Origin: JBGPIK01 sp041484845
Lineage (GTDB): Bacteria; Desulfobacterota; Binatia; UBA9968
NCBI GenBank assembly: GCA_041484845.1
Contig: JBGPIK010000168.1
Location: forward strand, 1-12,983
Length of the DNA stretch: 12,983 nucleotides
Direction: 5' to 3'
Shown here: positions 1-6,392 of the stretch, in pieces
Layout: every line of letters begins with the position of its first letter
Position numbering within the stretch: position 1 is the first letter of the stretch
Translations under genes and position numbers: made by a program
The notes under the pieces: model-generated
Databases searched by the model: none
The model's input: only the letters and a program-made list of their open reading frames with translations
Told to the model about the DNA's origin: nothing

Positions 1-762
1 CATGCGTCGTTGCACGGCATCGCCCATACGGTCAAGCGCCGCGGAAATTTCGCCGAGCTCATCGCCGGAATGGAGTCCAGACTTGGCGGCCAAGTTGCCA
101 TGCGCGATTTCACGCGTGGTCGCCACAAGTTTCTTAACTCGCGCGGTGAGCTTGCGGTCCAAAACGAACCACAGGAGCAAGGATAATAAGAGCAGGCCAA
201 CCGCCGTGCGCAGCTCGGACCGCAACGCTTGTTCACGCGCCTCTTGATTGAGGGCCCCCAGGTCGAACTGCACCACAACCATGCCGATGCCAGAGCCCTC
301 AACTTCTCCTAGTTTGATCGGTAACGGAAATGGATAGGCGCCGACGATGAACTTGCCGTTGTCTATTTCGCTGGTGTACCCACGCATCTCCCGCCGCGCT
401 TTTTCTATCAATGGCAGGACTGACGCGAGCGGAGTTTGTGCCAGCAGTTGGTTGCGCCAACGGTCCTGGTTCGATAGCAGGATTCGATTTGATGCATCGC
501 AAACAACGGCAAGCCGGAGGCGGGGGAATGACGTTGAAAGGGCCAGTTCTATTTGCGCACCCTCCAAATCGTGCTTCGCCAGAAAGTACCGTGCCATATC
601 CGTGAGCTGGCTACCATGGACGTTTGCCCTCTTCACGGTCGTCTCGCGGTTTCTTTCCCACTCAAGGCTTAGACCCGCCACATAGTCGACAACGACGACT
701 AGTGCGCCAAACAGAAGCAAAGTCAAAGGGATGAAGATCTTCAGCGGCAGACCGGTTCTCAT
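1..762 (-). CDS. Membrane sensor protein with HAMP domain, N-terminal part (3' end outside the window)
   Basis: The minus-strand frame is open from ATG 762-760 to the window edge (254 codons). Residues about 6-30 form a hydrophobic membrane segment. About 150 residues of probable extracytoplasmic sensor domain follow, and a second membrane segment lies near residues 185-201 (rich in Leu and Val). Residues about 202-254 read as a HAMP linker, with the typical pattern of basic start, an A-H-G-N-L turn, then G-D-E-L-G-E-I and A-L-D-R-M. This is the layout of sensor histidine kinases, diguanylate cyclases and chemoreceptors. The output domain is outside the window, so the class cannot be decided. 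The start is supported by a GAGG-like ribosome site in ATGAGGG about 8 bases upstream. It is divergent from the UbiD gene. The ligand is unknown. Confidence 0.85.
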   Translation of the reverse strand, partial: MRTGLPLKIFIPLTLLLFGALVVVVDYVAGLSLEWERNRETTVKRANVHGSQLTDMARYFLAKHDLEGAQIELALSTSFPRLRLAVVCDASNRILLSNQDRWRNQLLAQTPLASVLPLIEKARREMRGYTSEIDNGKFIVGAYPFPLPIKLGEVEGSGIGMVVVQFDLGALNQEAREQALRSELRTAVGLLLLSLLLWFVLDRKLTARVKKLVATTREIAHGNLAAKSGLHSGDELGEISAALDRMGDAVQRRM

Positions 763-950
763 CGCGAGCCCTCATTCACGCGCCCGCGTTTATTAGGCCG
801 TGGGGTCTGTTTCTCTAGCGTGGTTTCGATCACAACGGAAACGGCGTCGGGTCATCAAGAGGCGGCCGGTGTCTACGCGCCGGAGACGGCTAGGTGATGG
901 CTCGGACACTATGAGCTATCTCCCGCGATTAAATTTCACGCGGTACGGCG

Positions 951-979
951 AACATAAGACGGTTAAGAAATCTTGTCAA
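951..979 (-). promoter_or_regulatory. Candidate sigma70-type promoter for the sensor gene
   Basis: On the minus strand TTGACA (979-974) is followed, after a 17-base spacer, by TATGTT (956-951). The -35 matches consensus fully and the -10 matches at four of six bases. Transcription would start near 944, leaving a leader of about 180 bases before ATG 762. This is a sequence match only. Confidence 0.45.
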
Positions 980-1032
980 TGACGCGAACACCCAGTCTTT
1001 GCCATGCGGACTCAGCGTCTTAACGGCATTAC

Positions 1033-1061
1033 TTGACAAGCGCAGCGCGGCGGTTGATAGA
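1033..1061 (+). promoter_or_regulatory. Candidate sigma70-type promoter for the UbiD gene
   Basis: TTGACA at 1033-1038 is followed after 17 bases by GATAGA at 1056-1061. The -35 is perfect and the -10 matches three of six bases. Transcription would start near 1068, about 25 bases before ATG 1093 and just ahead of the GAGGAG ribosome site. The position argues against a translation start at the TTG inside this -35 box. Confidence 0.45.
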
Positions 1062-1092
1062 TGGCACAAGCAGTCCTGTTGAGGAGATGGCG

Positions 1093-2691
1093 ATGGCAAA
1101 CAGCAAGAAATATTACCGCGACTTTCGCGAGCACCTCGATGCGCTCGAGAAACGCGACAAACTCGTGCGTATAAAGCGTGCGATCAATAAGGATACGGAG
1201 CTCATGCCGCTAGTGCGTTGGCAGTTTCGCGGGCTCGATGAAGAGCAGCGAAAGGCGTTCATCTTTGAAAACGTCGTCGATGCGAAAGGAAAACACTTCA
1301 CTATGCCGGTTACCGTGGGCACACTCGCGGCTACAACGGAGATCTATGCCATCGGTATGATGTGCAAAGCCGAAGAAATTCATGAGCGCTGGACCCAGGC
1401 GCAATTGAATCCCATCGCACCCGTTAAAGTTTCCTCCGGTCCCGTTCAGGAAATCGTATGGCAAGGCAAAGATCTTTTGAACGGCCATGGTCTCGATATG
1501 ATTCCCGTGCCGATCTCGACGCCGGGATTTGACAATGCGCCGTATCTCACTTCGGCCAATTGGATCACGAAAGATCCGGAAACTGGAATCTACAACATCG
1601 GTAACTATCGCAGCCAGATCAAATCCCCCAACCGCACCGGCGGTTTATTTACCTCGCAGCATATGGGTATCCACTGGAGAAAATGTAAAGCCCAGGGAAA
1701 GCCACTGGAGGCAGCCATCGCCATCGGCGTCATCCCGAGCCTTGCCTATTCCGCTACGGCAAAGATCCCTTATGATTTCGATGAATATCGCCTCGCCGGC
1801 GGACTGGCAGGCGAGCCCGTTCAGGTAGTGCAATGCAAGACGATTGATCTGCAGGTGCCGGCCACGGCGGAGATTGTCATAGAGGGCAGAATTCCCACGG
1901 ATTCCATGGAACCCGAGGGTCCCTTCGGCGAATATCCCGGTTATATGGGGCATCGCACCGTGTCTCCCTATCTCGAAGTGACCTGTATTACGCACCGTCG
2001 CGATGCCGTCTACACGGCGCTGATGAGTCAGTTTCCCCCTAGCGAGTCGAGCAAGATCAAGCACACGGGAACGGAAAAAATTATTCACAAATTTCTCCGC
2101 TACGACAGTGGAAACTCAGCCGTCGTGGACGTCGCCCTTCACGACGAAGTCAGCGGCAGTGGCCAAGCCTACTGCGTCATCAAGATGCGCAACGCGAGCA
2201 AGGCCGATGCCTGGCGCGCCTTGAATGCATCCGCGGGGTTCACCGGCGCCTATGCTAAGGTTTGCGTCGCGGTGGATGAAGATATCGACATTCACGATCC
2301 GGCCATGGTTAATTGGGCGATCTGTTTTAATGTGCGTCCCGAAGAAGACATTATGATTGTCAAAGGGAAACCGCCTGGATTGGATCCTTCGGCCCATCCG
2401 CCGGGAAGGGAAAGTTTGGAGGTCCGAATGGCTTCCATCGGCGCGTTGCTGATCAATGCAGTTCGCCCCTGGCCTTACACGCCGGTTTCTCTGCCGCGCA
2501 AGGAATTTATGGAAAATTCGAGGGCCATTTGGGAAGAGCTCGGACTGCCGGCTTTAAAGCCGCGTATGCCGTGGTACGGCTACAGCCTGGGTGCTTGGAC
2601 CCAAGAAGACGAAGCAGAGGCAGCACTGGCGGTCAAAGGCGACTATTTTATAACCGGCGAGAAGCAGACGAAGCAGCGCATAAAAGAATAA
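1093..2691 (+). CDS. UbiD family decarboxylase
   Basis: This is a complete 532-aa member of the UbiD family, whose enzymes reversibly (de)carboxylate aromatic or alpha,beta-unsaturated acids using prenylated FMN made by UbiX. The family's catalytic Arg-Glu-Glu set is visible: R173 in an N-I-G-N-Y-R-S context, and E275 and E280 in E-G-P-F-G-E-Y-P-G-Y. These correspond to R173, E277 and E282 of fungal Fdc1. The length is slightly above the usual 450-500 residues. I chose ATG 1093 because GAGGAG (1081-1086) lies 6 bases upstream; ATG 1087 abuts that site, and the TTG at 1033 lies in a likely -35 box. No ubiX or partner subunit is nearby, so the prFMN must come from elsewhere in the genome. The substrate cannot be told from sequence; ubiquinone synthesis is only one possibility. 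Confidence 0.95.
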   Translation: MANSKKYYRDFREHLDALEKRDKLVRIKRAINKDTELMPLVRWQFRGLDEEQRKAFIFENVVDAKGKHFTMPVTVGTLAATTEIYAIGMMCKAEEIHERWTQAQLNPIAPVKVSSGPVQEIVWQGKDLLNGHGLDMIPVPISTPGFDNAPYLTSANWITKDPETGIYNIGNYRSQIKSPNRTGGLFTSQHMGIHWRKCKAQGKPLEAAIAIGVIPSLAYSATAKIPYDFDEYRLAGGLAGEPVQVVQCKTIDLQVPATAEIVIEGRIPTDSMEPEGPFGEYPGYMGHRTVSPYLEVTCITHRRDAVYTALMSQFPPSESSKIKHTGTEKIIHKFLRYDSGNSAVVDVALHDEVSGSGQAYCVIKMRNASKADAWRALNASAGFTGAYAKVCVAVDEDIDIHDPAMVNWAICFNVRPEEDIMIVKGKPPGLDPSAHPPGRESLEVRMASIGALLINAVRPWPYTPVSLPRKEFMENSRAIWEELGLPALKPRMPWYGYSLGAWTQEDEAEAALAVKGDYFITGEKQTKQRIKE

Positions 2692-2736
2692 ACCGAAAAA
2701 CATTCGGCGAGAGGCTGACAATTTCCGCTTTGATTG

Positions 2737-3189
2737 TTAGAAAAATCTCGGCACCCAACGTTTTACGGATTGCGTATAGCGGACGTAGGGTTCCCCGAGG
2801 CGGACCGCAAGTTGTTTCTCGTCGATGAGCACGCGGGTGTGAAACCAAATGGCATTGGCAATCGTGATCAGCGCGGCGAGCCACGAGTTCAACGTCAGGG
2901 TCAAACCAAGTAAGAAAATAATCAGGCTCAGGTACATCGGATTTCGGGTGTAAGCATAAAGTCCGCTGGAGACCAATCGTTCCGGCGGCTTGTCCAGGCC
3001 CGGACCACCGCCACCGTGTTTCACGCGATATCGCCCGCACAAACGATATTGGAAATATCCCCAGGCCATCAGGGTCAAAAAAAGCGGCCGGACGTTAGGC
3101 TGGCCGCGGTTGATAATTAGTTCCCAAATCAATGTGATGACAGGGTACAAGATGAAAACTCTTATGGGGGTGCGATTGAGAAATTTCAC
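2737..3189 (-). CDS. Isoprenylcysteine carboxyl methyltransferase (ICMT)-like membrane methyltransferase
   Basis: This 150-aa integral membrane protein has three to four hydrophobic segments (about residues 10-26, 35-50, 87-100 and 102-117). The C-terminal ICMT/PEMT signature is present: G-L-Y-A-Y-T-R-N-P-M-Y-L at 76-87, E124, G-E-P-Y-V-R-Y at 132-138 and R-W-V-P at 144-147. Family members transfer methyl groups from S-adenosylmethionine to lipids or small substrates at the membrane. Bacterial substrates are mostly unknown, because prenylated CAAX proteins are absent. The start is GTG 3189-3187, with GGGAG at 3200-3196 six bases upstream. It converges on the UbiD gene (45 bases between stops) and diverges from the TauE gene. 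No clear operon partner. Confidence 0.85.
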   Translation of the reverse strand: MKFLNRTPIRVFILYPVITLIWELIINRGQPNVRPLFLTLMAWGYFQYRLCGRYRVKHGGGGPGLDKPPERLVSSGLYAYTRNPMYLSLIIFLLGLTLTLNSWLAALITIANAIWFHTRVLIDEKQLAVRLGEPYVRYTQSVKRWVPRFF

Positions 3190-3294
3190 GGCCTGCTCCC
3201 GGTGTTCGAGTAATTGGACAGCTGGGGGAGCTATGGCAAATTATCATTTCCTTTTCAATCCCGTACCTGAGGTCGACCGCAGCGCTCGGGCACT

Positions 3295-4047
3295 ATGTCT
3301 CTTGATTTAACACAGCTTCTTGTGGGCGCGGCGCTTCTGTTTGCCGCCTTCGTCAAAGGAGCGTCGGGAATGGGGTTTCCGTTGATCGCGACACCCACCG
3401 TGGCGCTGCTATTAGACATCCGCATCGCTATCACCATTCTCCTCATCCCCAACCTCGTCATGGACTTCACACAGGTCTTCCGCGGCGGCTTTCCGCTTTT
3501 CGTGTTGCGACGCTTTGGCTGGTTTTTTCTCGTGACGGTGGCCGGCGTGTTCCTGGGAACCAAGGTGCTCGTGACGTTGCCGCTTTGGGCGCTTAACTTC
3601 TGCTTGGGAGCGATGGTGCTCATTTTTGTCGTCTCGAATTGGCTGCGATTTGATTTTACGGTTTCGCCGCGAATGGAAAAGGTATTTAACATTCCCGCTG
3701 GTTTCATCAGCGGCTTTCTTAACGGCATGACCAATGCGGCCGGTCCGGCTCTAGCCGTCTATCTCTATAGCTTGAAACTTAAGAAGGCGGACTTTATTAA
3801 ATCCATCTCGACCATGTTCATTGTGACCAAATTGAGCCAGTTGGTGGCGGTCTCGACCTGGAATCTCTTTAACAGGTCGACGCTGTCTCTATCCTTGGAA
3901 GTGACCCTGCTTGTCTTGCTGGGGTTCTACGGCGGCCTGAAAATCCAAGACCGGATCAATCAGCGGACGTTTAGTCGGGGTCTGCTGATGCTTCTATTTG
4001 TTATCGGCATTACGCTGATCCTGCGTGCGCTGACGCAGCCGCGATAA
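3295..4047 (+). CDS. TauE/SafE family sulfite exporter-like permease
   Basis: This 250-aa polytopic inner-membrane protein has about eight hydrophobic segments across its length. It carries both repeats of the TauE/SafE signature: K-G-A-S-G-M-G at 21-27 after the first membrane helix, and G-F-I-S-G-F-L-N-G-M-T-N-A-A-G-P at 136-151. The family exports sulfite, sulfoacetate or other small organic anions. The substrate here is not predictable, and no sulfonate or taurine genes are in the window. The ATG at 3295 has no strong ribosome site; the purine run TGAGG is about 23 bases upstream. The next in-frame Met (residue 26) would remove the first helix, so 3295 is kept. Transcribed alone, with 214 bases to the next gene. 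Confidence 0.9.
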   Translation: MSLDLTQLLVGAALLFAAFVKGASGMGFPLIATPTVALLLDIRIAITILLIPNLVMDFTQVFRGGFPLFVLRRFGWFFLVTVAGVFLGTKVLVTLPLWALNFCLGAMVLIFVVSNWLRFDFTVSPRMEKVFNIPAGFISGFLNGMTNAAGPALAVYLYSLKLKKADFIKSISTMFIVTKLSQLVAVSTWNLFNRSTLSLSLEVTLLVLLGFYGGLKIQDRINQRTFSRGLLMLLFVIGITLILRALTQPR

Positions 4048-4150
4048 AGATTCTTTCTGTGGAGAAATTGGGCGTTGTGACCATGCTGATTTGATTGCCA
4101 ACGGAATCGCGCCGCTCAGGTTATACCGCTTGCCAACCCAGCCTTTTTTC

Positions 4151-4180
4151 TTGACGGCCTTTACGAGTTCGGCCTATGGT
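4151..4180 (+). promoter_or_regulatory. Candidate promoter for the class II aldolase gene
   Basis: TTGACG (4151-4156), an 18-base spacer and TATGGT (4175-4180) give five and four of six consensus matches. Transcription would start near 4187, about 75 bases before ATG 4262. The rest of the 4048-4261 gap shows nothing I can name. Confidence 0.4.
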
Positions 4181-4261
4181 TTCTGCGAACAAGCCATTTG
4201 GAGTCAGTGATGCCAGCTCAATGGAGCCAATACACCAGGGAAGACAACAAGGGGAAAGCCA

Positions 4262-4993
4262 ATGGTTGAGCCGACGGAAGACCTCCGGGAAAGCATTGCT
4301 CTAGCCTGTCGTATCTTAGCGATGGAAGGTTGCGTTGACGGCATTTTAGGGCATGTCAGCGCGCGCATTGCGGGTCGGGAGGAAATGTGGATACGGTGTC
4401 GAAGCCAAGAAGAACAAGGAGTACGCTACACAACGCTTGACGCGATCAGACGCGTCGACTTTGATGGCAAAGGGCCGTTTCTCGGCGCCGGCTATCAGGT
4501 ACCGAACGAACTCCCTATCCACGGAGAGATCTACAAAAAACGCCGCGAGGTCGGCTGTGTCATTCACGCCCATCCAAGCGACGCGCTCATTTGCGGTATC
4601 ACCGACTTAGAGTTTCGACCGATTTTCGGAGCCTTTAATATTCCTGCTATGCGCATGGCTTTAGAGGGGATTCCGCGATTTCCACGATCTTATTTGGTAA
4701 CTCGTCCCGAACTGGCAGCTCCTATGATCGAAATCATGGGTGAAAAAAACATCTGCCTGATGAAAGGCCACGGCGTTACCGTGACAGGCAAATCCGTCGA
4801 GGAAGCCACGGTACGAACCCTGAGCTTCCATGCCTTGGCAAAAATCACCTTGCAAGTCGCGCAAACCGGCAGGAGAGCGCCGGACATTCCGCCTGAAGAT
4901 GTGGCGCAACTCCCGGATCTTGGCTCGACGTTTAATGATCTGTGGGCGTGGCGGTACTACGTCAGGAAACTGGCGGAGCAAGATCGCTGCTAA
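4262..4993 (+). CDS. Class II aldolase/adducin family protein
   Basis: This 243-aa protein has the fold-defining residues of the zinc-dependent class II aldolase/epimerase/adducin family (FucA, AraD). The candidate acid/base E83 is in N-E-L-P-I-H. Zinc ligands H102 and H104 are in I-H-A-H-P, and H170 is in K-G-H-G. These correspond to E73, H92, H94 and H155 of fuculose-1-phosphate aldolase. Members cleave or epimerise sugar phosphates; others are hydroxy-acid decarboxylases or dehydratases. The substrate here is unknown. The start has AAGGGG at 4249-4254, seven bases upstream of ATG. The gene is convergent with the MetE-like gene (26 bases between stops). No kinase or isomerase partner is visible. 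Confidence 0.9.
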   Translation: MVEPTEDLRESIALACRILAMEGCVDGILGHVSARIAGREEMWIRCRSQEEQGVRYTTLDAIRRVDFDGKGPFLGAGYQVPNELPIHGEIYKKRREVGCVIHAHPSDALICGITDLEFRPIFGAFNIPAMRMALEGIPRFPRSYLVTRPELAAPMIEIMGEKNICLMKGHGVTVTGKSVEEATVRTLSFHALAKITLQVAQTGRRAPDIPPEDVAQLPDLGSTFNDLWAWRYYVRKLAEQDRC

Positions 4994-5019
4994 ACCAGTA
5001 AGAACGATAACCGCTTCAA

Positions 5020-6123
5020 TTAACCCCATAGAGCTTGCGCCGTCTTTACTACAAGCTCCAGTTTCCTTCGTTGATCGTCAGGCGAGATCTTGTTGCCGAT
5101 AATGGAAGAAGCAAAGCCGCACTGCGGGCTGAGGCCAAGTCGTTCCATCGGAACGTACCGGCTGACTGCGCTAACGCGCTGCCTCAGTAGCTCGCTAGAT
5201 TCAAGCTCTGGTCGTTTTGTCGAGATGAGTCCCAGAACGATAAACTTGTCCTCGGGAACGTCTCGGAGTGGTTCAAAGGATCCTGAGCGGGCGTCGTCGT
5301 ATTCCAGCAAGAGCCTTTGCGCTTTTATGCCGCGAAAAAGGCGGCGACTGATGAATTCATAGCCGCCTTGGGACAGCCACCGGCTGCCCTGATTGCCGCG
5401 TCAGACGTGGAATCCAAAAGTGACACCCGGAACCCCATCCATAAGCGCGTTGTCCAGCTCAATTCCCAAGGTTAGCCATTGATCCAAGCTCCAGCCTTGT
5501 CCTTCATAGAAACCGCGTGTCTTAGTGTCAAGCAGAAGGCCGTAATGCGGCGCGTCGATTTGAATATAGGTCGCGCCCAAACGGGCGAGCTCCTGCACTT
5601 CATCGCACAGAATCTCGACGATGTCGGCCAGAAAGCTATCGAGACTCGGGTAAGCTGGCTTTGAAGTTTGCGCGGACCAAAAATTGGCGCAAAGACCAGG
5701 GCTGGGAAGCGTGATCTTCGGAATGCGTTTGGTCTTATTCTTTAGATAGAGGAATTCATCGACAGAGAGATAGCGCCGGCGCACAAGCTTGCTGGTAGCG
5801 CCTAGCCCGCGCGGACGCGGTTTTTGATGGACTCCCTTCTCGTCGTACCACTGGCCCCAGAGAAAAGCGTCCAGCGTGAATTCGCCGAATCCGCTCACCG
5901 CCGCCGGCATCTGGCTCTGAAAGGATTGCCGGCGCATCTCCCCGTCGGTAACGATTTGTAGGCCGACACTCTCTTGCAACGCGATCGCATCGTCTACGGC
6001 GCGATCTTCGATCTCTTTGAATTGGGAAGAACCGAGGCTCCCGGCAGCGAGGTGCTTTTGAGCGGCAAGCAACTCCGGAGGCCTAAGCAGGCTGCCGACA
6101 ACGTCGGCGTGGATGGTGATCAT
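5020..6123 (-). CDS. MetE-like cobalamin-independent methionine synthase family protein, probable selenoprotein (TGA at codon 241)
   Basis: Reading ATG 6123-6121 to TAA 5022-5020 gives 367 residues, the normal length for the short, catalytic-domain-only MetE family, with one in-frame TGA at 5403-5401. The N-terminus (A-D-V-V-G-S-L-L-R-P), V-T-D-G-E-M-R-R, Y-I-Q-I-D-A-P-H-Y, L-L-E-Y-D-D-A-R-S-G and L-S-P-Q-C-G-F-A-S are all family hallmarks and lie in the same frame on both sides of the TGA. In the family, zinc is bound by H-x-C, a Glu and a later Cys. Here these are H239, codon 241 = TGA, E274 and C335. The TGA thus replaces exactly the zinc Cys of the H-V-C-R-G-N motif. A SECIS-like hairpin follows at the right distance. 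I infer Sec insertion; a recent nonsense mutation is the alternative. AAGG lies 6 bases before ATG. The family moves a methyl group to a thiol, but the true substrates of short members are uncertain. If Sec is not inserted, the product is a 240-aa fragment lacking most zinc ligands. Confidence 0.8.
5371..5389 (-). promoter_or_regulatory. Candidate bacterial SECIS element
   Basis: Minus-strand hairpin: GGGCAGCC (5389-5382), loop GGT (5381-5379), GGCTGTCC (5378-5371). It has eight pairs including one G-U, a G-rich loop, and starts 11 bases after the TGA. In E. coli fdhF the upper SECIS stem also starts 11 bases after UGA, with GGU in the apical loop at nearly the same offset (19-21 there, 20-22 here). 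SelB recognises such loops. The hairpin lies inside the coding sequence, as bacterial SECIS elements do. Confidence 0.6.
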
Positions 6124-6222
6124 GCTCTACCTTATGGCGACTCGCCGTCCAGCAGTGATGTAGGATCGATTACCAATTTAACTTAGGTAAGCCCTAGACC
6201 AAAAGCAAGTTTTGTTTCGTTG

Positions 6223-6243
6223 TTTTCCAAACCGTCTGGAAAA
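6223..6243. repeat. Short inverted repeat in the divergent gap
   Basis: TTTTCCA (6223-6229) and TGGAAAA (6237-6243) form a perfect 7-base inverted repeat with a 7-base centre, between the MetE-like gene and the DUF1016 gene. It could be an operator or chance in an AT-rich stretch. Confidence 0.3.
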
Positions 6244-6335
6244 TAAGACCGGTAAACAGTTCAAGAGTCTGAAAGAAGAGTTTTTAATCTAAGTGTCGTC
6301 CGGCGAGCTTGCTAGACGAGAAACTCAGTTTTCCC

Positions 6336-6365
6336 TTGCTCTCCTGCCCTCAGATTGCATAAGAT
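6336..6365 (+). promoter_or_regulatory. Candidate promoter for the DUF1016/R-M operon
   Basis: TTGCTC (6336-6341), an 18-base spacer and TAAGAT (6360-6365) resemble a sigma70 promoter (four of six matches in each box). Transcription would begin about 20 bases before ATG 6393. It is weak by sequence alone. The rest of 6124-6392 holds nothing else I can name apart from the inverted repeat at 6223. Confidence 0.33.
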
Positions 6366-6392
6366 TGCCAGAACTTGAGATTTTTTTGAGTG

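Larger units (their letters stand above)
763..1092. other. Divergent intergenic region between the sensor gene and the UbiD gene
   Basis: This 330-base gap has no convincing gene. It holds two outward-facing promoter candidates, listed separately. Their -35 boxes lie in an 8-base inverted match, CTTGTCAA at 972-979 and TTGACAAG at 1033-1040. A 60-codon plus-strand frame at 800-982 has no ribosome site and an Arg-rich, non-protein-like composition, so I do not call it. Confidence 0.6.

Noticed and set aside
800..982. 60-codon plus-strand frame in the divergent gap
   Set aside because: No ribosome site, Arg/Ser-rich composition, and it overlaps a likely promoter for the opposite gene.
1033..1092. 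Translation start of the UbiD gene at TTG 1033 (20 extra residues)
   Set aside because: It falls in a perfect -35 box, lacks a ribosome site and adds non-conserved residues, whereas ATG 1093 has GAGGAG six bases upstream.
1645..2088. 147-codon minus-strand frame inside the UbiD gene
   Set aside because: Shadow of a clearly conserved gene on the other strand.
2693..2707. CCGAA/TTCGG hairpin between the convergent UbiD and ICMT-like genes as a terminator
   Set aside because: Only five pairs and no T-run on either strand.
5020..5403. Treating the MetE-like gene as two separate genes or a frameshift pseudogene
   Set aside because: The two parts are in the same frame, separated only by one TGA at a metal-ligand position, and a SECIS-like hairpin follows. 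Plain nonsense mutation remains the fallback.
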